64,000 bases of DNA from Marsupella aquatica (taxonomy: Eukaryota > Marchantiophyta). Below are positions 47,370 through 60,719 of this stretch, one piece after another; within the stretch, counting starts at the first letter, position 1, and every line of letters starts with the position of its first letter. A program made the translations under genes and the position numbers. Under the pieces are notes generated by a model. The model saw nothing but the letters and a program-made list of their open reading frames with translations, had not been told where the DNA came from and did not search any database. The DNA lies in contig OZ316892.1 of the NCBI GenBank assembly GCA_973895155.1, forward strand, positions 25,978,001-26,042,000, written 5' to 3'.

Positions 47370-48958
47370 CGCCCTCTTTCCTACCTTTTCGTAACGTTTA
47401 GATCGGTCCTAAACGTCTCCCGTCAAGACAGCTCCTGCGGGCCACTGCTGGGTTGCGTTACTATCTACGTAAAGCTTTGGAACTTGTAGTGGAGCTCCCT
47501 CGCTTTGTCATTTGCTGAGAGGGAGGGCCGAGCTACTCTGTTCACCCCAATTTCGAAATTAGCAGACTGCTATAGTGGCGTAAACCCCTTTCTTGGAGCT
47601 CCGCTCAATAAAGCGAGAAGTGTACACTATTCACCCAATTCTGATATTAGTACGAATGACACCTTTGTTTAAGAGCTCCACTCAATTATTTGGTTACCGT
47701 CTTGAGTGACAGAGGTATGAATTTGCAGGTGACAAGTAGTAACCAATTCTTCAGATCTGGAACAACAGTCGTGTCTAGGTTTCCTTCGACAGCCTTTCGA
47801 GTATAACACGGACTTACAATTAGATCTGTGAACCATAACCATTAAACTTATTTAATGTTTCGAAGCAGTTGCTGAGCACTTAGAATTTATCCACGCCTAG
47901 CGAGAACAGTGATCCGCTGTCCCAAAAATGCATCACTTGGATGTATGAATTTGAAGTTCCCAAATGCCATTCGCGGTTAGATGGATTCCAATGGGAAATT
48001 TTTAAAGTCGAAAGAGCTGGAAGTGTCCATCTCGGACTTCCCCTACATACATTTTATTAAAAAAAAAATTACCTTTCAACTAGTGTGTATCATCGCAAAT
48101 ACTGTCCATGTACAAGAACTTCAAACTTCGGTAGATACATGATGAGTGCTCCACAACGTTGCACAGACTACAGTGCTAAGAAACTTAACTCCTGCAGAAA
48201 CTGTAACTTACATATTTTGTACACAAATTACCTGTACCCGACAAACGATCACATGGCTTGTTTCAGTAGTAAAGCAAGACAGCTTGCCATATCATTTGCT
48301 GATCAATAAATATCAACCTCAGGCTTCAAATCTGCCTGCCCCTTACACCAGACACCAGTCAACCCAAGGTCCAACGAACCATCGAACTTTGACCTTCAGT
48401 ATCTCCCATTTGAGGTTAAGTGTGTGTGCCCAGGAACTATTGTCCCAGGATCCAAAACATCCTCATACTCTGCATCATCTTTGATAGCCAGCACAGCTGC
48501 ATGCCTTTCCCTTGGAGGGTTTACCGACCGGATTTCACAGTTAAGCGAATGGTAACTAGACATGATGTCACAAAGGCTGCCCAGTAAAGAGCTGTGCCCA
48601 CGGAAAAAACTTGCTTGCCCCTAGATTGACATTCATCGTTGCATTTGAGATCAGGAAGACAAGGAAGCGCCACAGCAGATGGGCTGTTCTAAACATTGTC
48701 GCACTCACGTTCACCAAGCTGCTGTACTCTGGACGTATCAAGTCCAGTATTCAGTGGCAACGATAAGACTTAAGTCGCTTATTCGACCTGTTGGACGAAG
48801 TTGCAAACCCAGCAACCTTGATACGAGGCAATTGGCTCTGACTAGTCAACACATCTTGACTTGTCAGGGTGAACGATTTCCCGCTCAAAGGCAAACAACG
48901 GATGGTAATTGCCAGGTCCTTTCATTGCCAATTTGAGGGATCAAGAGCCCACAATAGT
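47370..48958. other. Region between TMEM97-like and LRB genes
   Basis: It holds the promoter side of the TMEM97-like gene and the 3' flank of LRB. Loose direct repeats of GAGCTCC.CTCA and TTCACCCAATT words lie at 47490-47690. No further gene is seen. Confidence 0.5.
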
Positions 48959-51884
48959 TTACTTCGATTTGATGGTAAGCTCTGCCCGCAAATGCAAAAC
49001 GCCGTTATGAAAATATTGACTGTCTTCAGCAATGAACTCCTGCCAGGTCCAGACCAAACAAATTGCGATATCCGACAGCTTTGCCTCCGGTGAACATATA
49101 GCTGCCTTTGGACTTGGGAGAAAATTCCCATCCCGGCTTCATACGCGCAGCGAACCTCGTAGTCAACTGCAAAGCTCACGGTGCCTTTCTCCTGCATGCC
49201 TAGGAAAAGCCCAAAGCACCGAGAAGATGCTAACGCATCCAAGTTGCAATGAGCAGATAGAAAGAAACCTTGTCCTCCTAAGTGAAAGGCTTGAGAATAT
49301 AGCCGCCCTTGAGGCCATAAAGCTTTGCACTCCTCCAACTTCAGGTCTAAGAAAACCAGACATTGCTGATAAGGTGTATCAAATTCCACCACTTTAACAG
49401 GTCTGTACTTATATGCTCGTTCGATGTATCTTTTATGTTCTTTCTCGTCCACCGCAAGCTGCCGTTGGCGGTGAGGTGGTTCTCCTCGAAAAAACAATGC
49501 TTCTAGGACCAGCCTAGTAGCAAGCTCGCGGTCAAAATCAGTGCAGCTGAGGACCTTGCGAAGCTTTCTACATGACATCATTGGGAAACGTATCAGCCAC
49601 ACTAGCCTGCATCCTAGAATGTCCCTTCTCTCCTCCAATTTGGTGAAATGCGCTCTAGCCCACTTTAGTGCAAAGTCGTACACTGCGTCCTCGGAAGCCA
49701 CCTGAAGGTCGTCGCTTGAAAGAACCGCCTCTAACCCAGCAAGAGGCAGGTTCATAACATCTTCGGTGTTCCTGTCCAAACCATCGAGTATGTTAACAAG
49801 AAACATACTAAAATACTAACCATATCACACGTAAGAAGAGATTGAATAAGCACAAACAGATACTCCTACAACCAACAACAATTATAACTGTCAGCTAAAC
49901 TTTCAGTTTAGTGGCTCAGAACGAAGTTGCAACCTAATCACCTACTCATAGAAAGACACCTACCTGCCTATGTCCCTATACCGCGTGGCAAGATACAATC
50001 GAGCAGCATCTGTGAGTGGTTGGACAGCCTCTGCGGCTAGGACGCTGGAAGGTAAATCAAGGTAGAGTAAAGCAAATTCGGGTGTCATGGGCATGTTTCG
50101 CAAGAGTCGGCTGCAATGGCGCATACATGCTTGAACCTCAAACTTATCTGCTGCCAAGAGAACATCAAGTACTGCCGTCGGTGTATCCGCCTTTACTTTT
50201 CCACTGTACATAAATTGCAGCAAGTCCATCAACGCTTCCTCCTCTGCATGGCCAAACAGAGCATCTCGTCATATTCAACGAACGCAACCAGAGAGGCAAA
50301 AGAGCAACTGCTGACGGGGAAGATAGTCAAACAAACTCCGGCAAAAGCATCGACTTCATGTTTTTTCTTGTAAGGCTGAATGACTTGTAGGGCACATAAT
50401 CATTAACCATAGTGCACCTGAAGAGCTGATTCGGAGTGTGACATCGCGCTGCTCAGACTCCCTCATTCCATTCGAGAAAAGCTTTACAACCAACCCGAAA
50501 CATAAGTCAAGAACTGTCCAGAGCCTATGCTGAAAAATTGCCACAATTAACAAGATATGATGTTCCTTTGGGTGAGGCAGCGGTACCTTGTAGAAAAATT
50601 GGCTCTTTGCTGCTAGGATGGCAGAGCTGATGTGCACAGTTCTGGTTCTCACAACTGGACCTGTGTTTGAGCTCCAAGGAGACTGGCCTTGTGCACCTTC
50701 CTCCACTGCACGCAAATTTCCCCCAATTATATGGATATTTTGTCACGCATGATAGAAGAAATTTTGAAGTTAATACCCACCGACTCATCCCTTGGATGAA
50801 TAAGACCAGTGCAATCCCCAACTTGGCAATCCATGAATCACATATTTTTTCTAAGCATATCCAAAAGCTGCTTAGAATAAATATGTGATTCATGGAACAG
50901 GGGAATCCGACCTGGAGAGGAACACCAAGTACAAGAATTCCCTACGTGAGCTCGGCAAGGTGAAGAGGAGACAGCCAACACTCGAGCACAAACGATACCC
51001 TGTCCTTAAGATTGGATAGCACTCACATCCTGGGCTCGGGCTTGACTGCATTTCTTGAGGAGAAAGCTCTTCCATCATTGCCACGGCATCGTCCTCAATC
51101 TCGTGCGGCGCGTCATCTGCATCATGTAGGTCACCGTGCATCACCTGTTCTTCCTGTCCATCTGTCGTCATTCCGCTCATTGCCACTCCACCTTGCACTG
51201 TGACGATGATAGTCGGCATATGTTTCTCATCACAAAATTTAGCGGATGTAAACTACCAATCCAGGTCCCGAACTGCTACTTCTAACTTAGGGTGTAGTTC
51301 TGATAAATCCTAACGCAAAAGGAATTCAACAGCTATTTAAGACTACCCCAAAAAAAACTTTATGGCATTCACTTCACAGCCAAAAGAGATCTGCAGAGCA
51401 AAAGTTGCATCCAGCACTCAACCAAGACCATGAACATTTTCGCACCCATCACTTCCTCTCAATCTGCATGTGCGGGCAACACATGCCATTGCGAGGTCCT
51501 GCGTTAAATGAAATGCAAAGAGGGACAAAAATACCTAGACACAAGTTCTCAACCTTAAGAGACGGCGCAACTCGTAACAGAAACAATCAAAGTCAACGGT
51601 CGAACACAAATTCCCGAGAGCAAATTGACCACAGTGGAAGTACAGTATGCGACTAAGGAAGATCACTCACCCGGACGTCTTTCCACGGCGCGGTCGGCTC
51701 GTCGGCGCTTCTTGTGTCTGGCCCAGTCATCAATCCCGGTGGCGACTCCCGCATCGGACTTGGAGTCAGGAGGCACCTCGACTATTTCTATGCGGAGCAC
51801 CCTGTCCGAAAAATTGCTGTCATTGAAAGCAAAAGTATAATTGGGGGCAGCAGATGCCCCCCCGCTGCTCGACTCGTGATCCAT
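48959..51884 (-). CDS. LRB: LRB/POB1-type BTB-BACK protein (CUL3 adaptor), 6 exons, two apparent frameshifts
   Basis: Exons on the minus strand: 51884-51671, 51197-51027, 50705-50587, 50481-50418, 50243-49964 and 49771-48959. About 552 residues result if two single-base shifts in the last exon are ignored, against roughly 560 in Arabidopsis LRB1. Landmarks: [17 protein letters not shown] with [10 protein letters not shown] (nuclear signal) in exon 1, the BTB domain from about 146 ([20 protein letters not shown]...), [12 protein letters not shown] and [15 protein letters not shown], the BACK domain with [15 protein letters not shown], then [10 protein letters not shown] and [17 protein letters not shown]. 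In Arabidopsis LRBs recruit phyB/PIF3 to CUL3 ligases in red-light signalling. Extra bases at 49155 and 49052 split the C-terminal [11 protein letters not shown] and FIAEDSQYF blocks; without correction the reading ends with unrelated residues at 48922. Confidence 0.85.
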
Positions 51885-52582
51885 CTTCACCTCCTCCCTT
51901 CCTCGCCCTTCCAAACACACTACACTACACTAGAACTAAAATAAACTCAACTCAACTACTAGCTTCCTTCGACCTCCGCCCCCGTTGCTCATCTCGTCAC
52001 TCAATCCCGTGACCTAAAATGCGCAATTCGGTCGCTCCCACGTTCCAAACACATCCCACACCTCGTCTTCCCTGACCTCGCACCATAAACAGTTCCCGCA
52101 ATCGCCATCTTTCTCTTTGCAACCCTCCCCAATGGCAACATACATCAGAGGAAGGAGAGCACCATCACCATCACCATTACCACCACAACTACTACACCAG
52201 ACCAGACCAGACTAGACTGGACCAGATCAGCAATTCCGAATCACCCCTCCATGACCGAAGCAGCAGCGGACGCAGCACGCAGAGGGCCGAATGAATTCAT
52301 ACGTTGCGAGAGGATCACGACGACTTTTTTTCAACGAGCGGAGTGCCCAAATCATTCGTTCTCTGCGGCTTCAAAATCGTTCTCCTCCTCGCCTTCAAAA
52401 TCCAACGACAAGAAGAAGGCAGCGAGGGAATGAATGCTGGCACGGCGGTGCAGGAATGAATGAATCAGGGAGGGCAGTGGCGGAGCTATCTCAGCAGTGG
52501 CCTCATTCCCGCGTGCCCGAATGGCAGGGAGGAGAGAGGTGACCCTCGTACGCAGTTCACGTCTGAGCTCTACTGTACAGTT
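51885..52582. other. LRB upstream region
   Basis: It contains the LRB leader on the minus strand, with ACCATCACC and GACCAGACCAGA short repeats near 52155-52225. No separate gene is called. Confidence 0.45.
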
Positions 52583-53590
52583 CCAGTCGCTTCAGTTTGC
52601 CCATAGGTAGAGTGGGCTTTGTAGTTTTTATTCCTCCTTTTTCCTTGTTTGCCTGTTTCCACCCACCCCCCCCCCCTCCCGCCCCCCCCTTTTTCCCCTA
52701 ATCAATGCCCATAGGTAGGCTTTTTATCCAGTCCCTTCAGTTAGATCCAGTCGCTTCAGTTTGCCCATAGGTAGAGTGGGCTTTGTAGTTTTTATTCCTC
52801 CTTTTTCCTTGTTTGCCTGTTTCCACCCCCCTCCCCCCCCCCCCTTTTCCCCTAATCAATGCCCATAGGTAGGCTTTTTATCCAGTCCCTTCAGTTAGTT
52901 CCAGTCGCTTCAGTTTGCCCACAGGTAGAGTGGGCTTTGTAGTTTTTATTCCTCCTTTTTCCTTGTTTGCCTGTTCCCCCCCCCCCCCCCCCCCCCCCCT
53001 CATTGCCCCCTAATCATATGCCCATAGGTAGGCTTTTTATCCAGTCCCTTCAGTTTGCCGATAGGTACAATGGGCTTTGTAGTTTTTGTCCAGTCACTTC
53101 AGTTTGCCCATAGGTACAATGGGCTTTGTAGTTTTTGTCCAGTCCCTTCAGTTTGCCCATAGGTACAGTGGGCTTTGTCGTTTTTGTTCCTTGTTTCAGT
53201 TGTTTGACTGTTTTTGGCTTTTTTTCCTTGTTTCCCTAATCAATGCCCATAGGTAGGCTTTTTAGTTTTTGTCCAGTGCCTTCAGTTTGCCCATAGGTAC
53301 AGTGGGCTTTGTAGTTTTTGTTACTCCTTTTTCCTTGTTTGCCTGTTTTCTTTTTCCCTTGTTTCCCCTAATCAATGCCCACAGGTAGGTTTTTTAGTTT
53401 TGTCCAGTCCCTTCAGTTGCCCATAGGTAGGCCTTTTAGTTTTTGTTCCTCCTTTTTCCTTGTTTGCCTGTTCTTTTGTTTTTCCTTGTTTCCCACTCAT
53501 CAATGCTCATAGGTAGGCTTTTTAGTTTTTGTCCAGTCCCTTCAGTTTGCCCATAGGTAGGCTATTTAGTTTTTGTTCCTGCTTTTTCCT
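52583..53590 (+). repeat. Complex minisatellite with long poly-C runs
   Basis: A unit of about 155-165 bp (starts at 52583, 52747 and 52901) is followed by shorter units of about 60-130 bp. Shared words are CCAGTCNCTTCAGTTTGCC, CATAGGTA, GTGGGCTTTGTAGTTTTT, CCTTTTTCCTTGTTTGCCTG and CCTAATCAATGCC. The first three units each hold a C run, the longest at about 52976-52999. Confidence 0.92.
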
Positions 53591-56587
53591 TGTTTTCATG
53601 TACTTTTTCGGTTCCTGTCCCCCCATATCATAACCTACTTTTTTCTTTTTCATCTCCCTTCAATCTCTTTCATTTGATTGGTTTGACGAGGGTCATCAGA
53701 AAGTTTTTGGGCATTCATTTTCTTTCAAATTTGTTTTTCTTAATATTCTTCATAGGGCTGAGGGGCCTCTAGACAGATTTCCCTTTGTGACCCTCCTATG
53801 TGGTTTACTCCAGAGCCCTACCAAGCTTTTCAGTTTACGGCCCAGTAGGGTTTTTAGTTTGTTGTTTGCTTCTTAGTTTTTTGTTTATGTAGGTTGACCC
53901 TTGACTTGTTGGGCCTCTTCAGTCTTCTTGGGGTCTTTCCATCCCCCCCCCCCCTTATTGGGTTCTTTTGTCTTTGGGATCATGTCTCCCGGTTTGACGT
54001 CTTTTTGGCAGTGTGATATATATTTATAAGTAAGTTCCCAAGCTTGGTAGCAACGTGAGCACTCTCAACCCAAACAGGCTTGAAACAACAAAGTTATTAA
54101 TGACTAAAACACTCTTTTGATGTATTTTCAGAATGATGCTAATGCACCCCTATAGTACAGAAACAACATCATGAAAACCCCCAAAAAAAAAACACTTCGA
54201 AAACACTGTAGGTCAAAGTTAAAACCATGGCTGTTAATTATCAATATTTTATTTCACTCATCGATCTAAGAATTCTCAGGACATGAATATTTGCCCATTG
54301 TAGTCCACCATCCTCTTTGTTAGGAAATGATCAATCAAATGCATTAATCAATCAAATCTGATGGCTATCGTTAGTCATTGTTGTTTTTTTAAGTAAATCA
54401 ATTTAATACAAAGAAATTACTTATTATAATTCAAGAAGTAAATAGAACATTACAAGAGGTTACCTTTTTGCTCTCACCCTCTGTTATTCAACATGTGAAT
54501 TTTCAATTTCCTTAAGTATTCACTATTCCCAAGTCTGATGTAATTTGTTGCTGTCAAGACAAACATGAACTCTCGTGTTTGTTTGTCACCGCAGTCATTC
54601 TTGCATACTCCCGGGAAGAAAGACACCCCAAGCTTGCACTTATCCATGATATGCACTACCTTATAAGCGTATAAGATATGTTTTATTCACCTTTCCATAT
54701 GACTGTACATGGTTGCATTACCCAATAAATGCACGGGAAATTGCTTTATGCACTTTCTCATATGTGTTAACAGGGCCACACGTGGGAATCCTCATATCCT
54801 GAGCCTGTATACAAGATGATTAAACTAGATAAGTGCACGAAAGTACTTTTTGACTATTGTCTATTGCACTCATCAATAAATGCTATTTATGTATGCAAAG
54901 CCATGTGTAAATTTTTACACTTATACATCATTGGTGCATGTTTTGGGTGCATTTGCCAAAGGAAAGCAGTTGTCATACATGACCAGCCTGCACTCCATGA
55001 TATATGTAATGCACTGATACAATGTAGACCACAAGGAAGAGAAAGGAAAAGAGGTCCAAAGTGGACAAACACCGAACCTGAACTAAGAAAGAGGAAAAAG
55101 ACAAATATTGGGGAAAACCTATAGTGTCATAGTGGGATCAGCTATTTAGTGGTCCATCTCTAGTGTTGTAACTAAGATTGCAAGTGGTACGGTCAAGGAT
55201 CTCCCCTGGCTCTCATTATTACTTTAGAGTAGATATGTGTGAAATCCAAAACCCATGCAGTGTTTCCTTTCGTATTTAGTGCAAGTGACACATATGGTAT
55301 GCTAACTAGCCTCCGCTTTGCAAAAAATTTGTACGGTCACATTAGGACCATTAGATCTATGTATGGTTAGATCTGGGCCATGACTTTGGCAAATAATCAC
55401 TAGAACTTTTTGAAAACCTCTTAGTTATGTCATTTGCAAGCCACCTCACATTGTAGCAAATGCATGAACATTTGCCCATGGACCGAGCCCGTGAATCATG
55501 CAACCGCAAGGATGGGCTATGACATACGTTGCACCCTCCTCATTTCCAAAAAAAACTCAGCACCAAAGTTTGATAAGAATTTCCCTTTCTATTCATTAGA
55601 ATTAGATCTTATTGGTTAAAAGTGGCTTGAAAAAAATATTTCCAATCAGTCTAATATCTATGGTTTTCATGAAGAATTGAGAGTTATTGCATTTCTAAAG
55701 ATCACTCGTCACTCATTGCTAAGTTTGACATTTAGTGTCTCCCTTGATATCCTATGGAATCTTAAATTTCTTGGCTCATTTAGATACCCCATAATAGGGA
55801 GAAAAATAACTCTGGAAAATCTCAAGAAGTCCAAAGAGCTGGAGACCCCCTTACATCAAAAGAATTAATTTGTGGACTTAAAATGGACTTGAGATGACAA
55901 AGTGTGGCTCAAAAACTCTTTATTTGATGTAACTTAAGATGGTGTTGTTTTTGTGCTACTAGTAAGGGTACGTCACCATCACTCAAAAAAATACTTGACA
56001 TACTTAAAGTACTATTCCTTCAATGTGCACACCGTTACTGTTAATCATCTACATTGTTAGACATTTACTAAGTTAATTTGGGTTTAAAGTTACTTTGTAA
56101 CTAAAATTAGTCTAACCGTGGTCAGGTACTTGATCGAGGTTAATTATGCCACTTAGTATGAAGTCTGTACACATCAATGAATTAGATTTTGAGTGGAACT
56201 ATCAGTCAAGTCTAAGCAATAGTATATGCTTGATGGACCATTATAAAAAAAACGTGATAGGCCCCCACAAAATTATTATTACAACTAGGCCTTGTTTGAC
56301 ACTTTTGTGTCAGATGTTCTTCTAGCAGTTCTTATAAGGTGTTTTGATTCATACTATCACCAATAATAGCTACTCTGAAAATTGAGGTCACCTGTGTTGG
56401 AATCATGGGATACTGACTGCCGCTACCAAACTGTGATGTACCTGAAGTGAAAACAATATTATTCATGTCTTCAGGTTTGAAATGACTCATTTCACATTTT
56501 CACTGTACCACTATGATTGTCATTGGGTTACTTTCAGGAAAGCTGTGCACAAGATTTTCAGGGTGGCCTAACATTTTCTTTTGTGAT
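53591..56587. other. Intergenic stretch, mostly AT-rich, likely old transposon sequence
   Basis: 53860-54030 is C-run containing and resembles the minus strand of 33560-33740. From 54040 to 56580 the sequence is AT-rich with no recognisable gene; the open frames are short and featureless. Confidence 0.45.
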
Positions 56588-56725
56588 TCTATCCATGCGT
56601 TGGTATCAAAAGGAGGCTAGTGTGGGTTCGATATCTATCCATGCGTTGGTATCAAAAGGAGGCTAGTGTGGGTTCGATATCTATCCATGCGTTGGTATCA
56701 AAAGGAGGCTAGTGTGGGTTCGATC
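56588..56725 (+). repeat. 46-bp tandem repeat, three units
   Basis: Units start at 56588, 56634 and 56680 with TCTATCCATGCGTTGGTATC and carry AAAAGGAGG and GTGGGTTCGAT. They are almost identical. The GGTTCGATCC at the end of the last unit resembles a pol III B box. Confidence 0.95.
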
Positions 56726-57219
56726 CTCATACCTTGTTCTGCACCATGTTTGTTACGTCAATGGGGCTTCTAGCATCCAAACCCCAAAATTGTCTAAGTA
56801 TGGAAGGAACCAGGTATCCTATACTTTTGGCCGTTTGTCCCTGTTGCGACGTTCAAAATTTACTAAGTGCGAAGCAAAGACAACATCAATGTTCTCTTCC
56901 ACAAGGGACCCCCAAAATTTTCAAAGGGATCCAAGGAACCAGGGATCGTCTCCATTTAGCTGTTTACCCCTAATGCAACTTTCAAAACTTGTGTAAGTGT
57001 GAAACAAGACCAAATGGGTTTGATTGCTAGAATGCCTTAGTTTGCTGAATGCCAAATGGCGCCCCTCCTTTCCAAATGAAAAATTGATAGCAGCAGACCA
57101 TAAACTGATAGCAGCAGACCATCAATGACGGAGACACTCTAAAACCCTCCAGCCACTATAAAAATGTGAAAACCCCTTATGCCACTGGAAATTTTGCAGA
57201 CCTACAAAAACTAGACTAA

Positions 57220-57542
57220 AAACCTGCAAGAACTGCTCTGTGGTGAGTGCGCTCAGAGTACAAAAACGGAATCCAGGACCTATTGTCTTGCTGACTGAAC
57301 TGTGTAACACCATCTGGAACGAGCGCAATGCTCAGGTCTATGCCCATTTCCTTGGGCGACTTCCCAGCTGGGTGGTCTTGAAGGAAGCGAGCAACCACCT
57401 CAAGGGGATGCTGTCTGAATGCAGGTCCACTAAGAAAGCCAGGAAGATCCAAGTGTCTGTCGAGGAGATTGATTTTGTCCTTCGCCCATGGGCCAACCTG
57501 GAGATACCATGCTCTATGACGCAAAATGTCGACAATGAATAG
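57220..57542 (+). pseudogene. LINE (non-LTR retrotransposon) ORF2 C-terminal fragment
   Basis: The frame contains LLTELCNTIWNERNAQVY followed by a W and a basic helix (RSTKKARKIQ), the typical tail found after the reverse transcriptase and zinc-binding region of plant L1-type LINEs. No reverse transcriptase core precedes it, so it is a truncated relic. The assignment rests on this one motif. Confidence 0.55.
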
Positions 57543-57732
57543 CAACTCTAATTTTTTAGATGATAGCTGCATTCTGGATTGCAACAACCAGAAGTGGTCT
57601 CTTAGATGTTGCAGGAGTTACAGGAAGAGAGAAAATCATGAATTTCCCATTCTGGTTTCCATCACTACCATCATTGACGATAGTGTTGAAATTGGGTTGG
57701 AAGAACAGTTAGTGACTGCCCTTGCTAGGGAT

Positions 57733-57960
57733 TTAGGTTCGTATTTGGTGTTGGCTTTTCCGACCACCCTGATCATTTCTAGCATCCGGAGTGTTAGGAC
57801 TGACTTGGTTGTCCCCGCTACCCCCGCTGCCTATGGGTTGCTGTGGTGTTCCTTGTCCATTAGGTTGTGGCCTGATAAAAGCTTCCTTTGCTGGCAGGAT
57901 TCGAACCCCAGACCTCCCTAATGGACGAAGACTAAACGCCAGAGCTCGCTCACGTGTGAA
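57733..57960 (-). mobile_element. Possible SINE with a tRNA-like head
   Basis: On the minus strand from 57955, GAGCGAGCTCTGGCGTTTAG is followed about 30 bases on by GGGTTCGAATCCTGCC, a good B box; a non-coding body continues after it. The layout fits a tRNA-derived SINE. Ends, tail and target duplication were not found. Confidence 0.4.
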
Positions 57961-58630
57961 TGGGTAAACATGCAACAAGTTCTGCAGACCTGGAGATGTT
58001 CAAAGTTCCGAATTGTTCCAAATCCATGATAAATTCGAAATCAGTCTGCGTTTAACTTATGCAGAACTCGCATGCAGGGTATTGCACAATTTGTTGAATC
58101 CTATGACGTCCAAGATTCCGCAGTCTCCTGTATAGGTTCGCCTTGAGTTGACCTTCAATGATCCAACAAATTGGACCACCAGAATGTACGCAAACGTGAG
58201 GACAGTACTTCACCATTCAATGCATTGAGTTCCCATATTTGTCGACCACCAGATAGTATGAATCACTTTAATGTAATCGTCACTCACGAATTCAAAGAGG
58301 ACGTCCCGCGTCGACAAAGTATGGATGTCAGAGACTACAAACTAGTGAAAAGAGTGAGAACTTACTTTGGTAAGAATTGATGATTCTCACTCGTTCCACT
58401 CCCGGTTCCACTATTAATCATCCATTCTCGTCACGAGACTAAGATTCATACATTCTCCTTGCGAGATTTGAGATACTTATATATATGTATGTGTTTATAT
58501 AACCTGCGCTAAGGTGATTTCGAGTGCGTGGATCACTTCTAATGAATTTCTCCTGCTCAACAACCAGAAGTTGCATCTACATTGTACAAAGGCAGCTTGA
58601 ACCTTGAGCAATTGATGGTTCCATGTGATT

Positions 58631-60719
58631 TCATAGTGGAATGAGCTGGCTGAGATTCATCGGACTGATGTTGGCAGGAGGCCCGAACAACAGTTTCTGA
58701 ACAACTATATTATTCGCTTTGTCAGAGGGATGGAAGGGATCCCACCATAGGTACTTTGTGCGGTCGGGGCACAATGAGGTGAATGAAGTGCATGGAATCA
58801 GTCCATTGAACCTTCCTGTGCCACAGCACGCCACGTTCACCGAATCGAAGCCTACCATTGCATCAAACAAGACAGAGGGCAGGATTTCCTTAGTAACAAT
58901 ATCCAGCATGAACAAAGGTTACTGGATGACGACTGGTACAGCGCAAGTTGGCCCAAGTTAGTGAGGAGATAGATTCATTACCGTAGGTGGCTGGATTTTG
59001 AACCATGTCCGACACCATCCCGTATGAATCGCTGTATGTGATGATTGATCCTGGAAGCTGTGCGCTGAGACTGTCCAGGATCGGCTTGAGCTGATTGTTG
59101 AACCCAGCCGCTATTTGATTAAACTGTTCGACGCAGGATCCGTCCGCACTGTTGGATTGAAGCTTATCTGGAATGCAGCCGATCGGACCAATGTTGGCAA
59201 CAGAGATTTTCCGAGCTCCTAGGTCATAAACTTGCTGCATCATATCATTCGACCCAGAGTCAGGAACGAGGGATCGAAGCTCGCAAACCAACAACAAGCA
59301 TTCGAATACCATCAGAATTGAGGAAAAATCTACTTCCAATGTATTAATTTAGGATCACAGGCCGGTGGGTGCACAGCTGTGGAAGTCAATGCACCACTGC
59401 ACTAGGCTCTGACATCTCAGAGACAGTGAGGTTTTGTTCGGGTCCAAACATCAATATTTTGACTATTCCCTCTAGTACCCTAAACTTTAAATGTACTAGT
59501 AACTCAACAAGGAGGCAATGAGGCCAATCATGTGCAATCCAGGCGAGTAGTATACGTTACTCGCCTTGAGCTGTCCTGAGAAGTTGTTGACAAGTAAAGT
59601 CGTGAATTGGTCAATTGAGTATTGAGCGGCCCGTGGTGACGCAGGGAGGAGATAATTGTTTATGTAATCGTTCCCTCCAGTGGTAAAGGCGAAAAGAGCT
59701 TTGGCAAGTAACTGATCGGCTGCTGATTGGCCCAACTTGGTTATCAGTTGATACTTGACGTTCTGAAAATTGGCAATCTGCTGATTCAAGGTAATCCTTT
59801 GCACCTGCACGGACAATCATAGAATATCATGTGCGTGTCGCTCGAACGGTGATAAGGCGGGTGGAAAACTCGTTTGTTTAATCGTCTCAAGCATTCTGAT
59901 GAGTAAATCTTTGTTTAAATCTTCTGATGAACGACATAGATACTTACAAAGATGGAGCCCGTGTCATCTAGAATTCCGGAACCAGCCGAGGCAAAATTGG
60001 CACCCCTGAGAAAATCTTGTCCACTCGCTTCGGCGTACGTCGCGACAGGTGCGGTGCCCATGTATGCACCTGCGACGGTAGATCACACAGAGTCACATTC
60101 GGCGCTTAGAGTTCACGAATCCTTGTAATTCCGGACTTGCGTTCTGTACCCAAGTGGACAAAACCGTAGGCAGACCTCTATGCAGACATGCTGACCAACG
60201 TCCCTGCACTGATGCCAAAGTCTAGAGCACCATTGCTTCAGTAACACTAGCATGAGCTGAGTTGTAGTTTGAGGGTACATAATGATAAATTAAACTTGAT
60301 TGGTTACGAATCTGTCATAATTTAAGGCAATCAACAGAAATTAAAGACCCAAACTTACTGTTGGAATAAATAGCTCTGACTTACAATTTGCCGTGAAAGG
60401 AAGAGAGAGGGGTAAGCGAGGGTGAGCGTGCACGAGTTCAAGCTCTGACTGCGGACTTACTGATGAAATCCGAGACTAATCGACCATTGCTGAAACGCCC
60501 AGTGGGCTGATAGTTGAACTCAGCGAGGTCAATACCGTTCGGCTTGAAGTTGGCTTTGGCGATGGAATTCAAGTTATTGTTATTTCCCTGGTCGACCAGC
60601 GAGTCTCCAAAAATAAACTGAGCTACTTGGACAACTGCTCTCACTGGCAAGACTTCGAGGTGTCCGAGCAAAACCACGAGAACCATGACCATGACGCTCC
60701 ATGAGAATGATCGTCCCAT
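58631..60719 (-). CDS. GDSL esterase/lipase, 5 exons
   Basis: Exons on the minus strand: 60719-60461, 60069-59948, 59804-59565, 59234-58982 and 58851-58631, giving 364 residues as usual for plant GDSL enzymes. The first 28 residues form a signal peptide, so it is probably secreted. The SGNH residues are all present: Ser40 in [10 protein letters not shown], Gly109 in RGANFASAG, Asn172 in TTGGNDYIN, and Asp329/His332 in WWDPFHPSD. Family blocks [17 protein letters not shown] and [10 protein letters not shown] are clear. These hydrolases act on acyl esters, for example cutin or wax lipids; the substrate is unknown. The third intron appears to start with GC (AAG/GCGAGT at 59565-59564), because this restores the family spacing; a GT donor nine bases on (exon end 59556) would add three residues. 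Confidence 0.9.
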
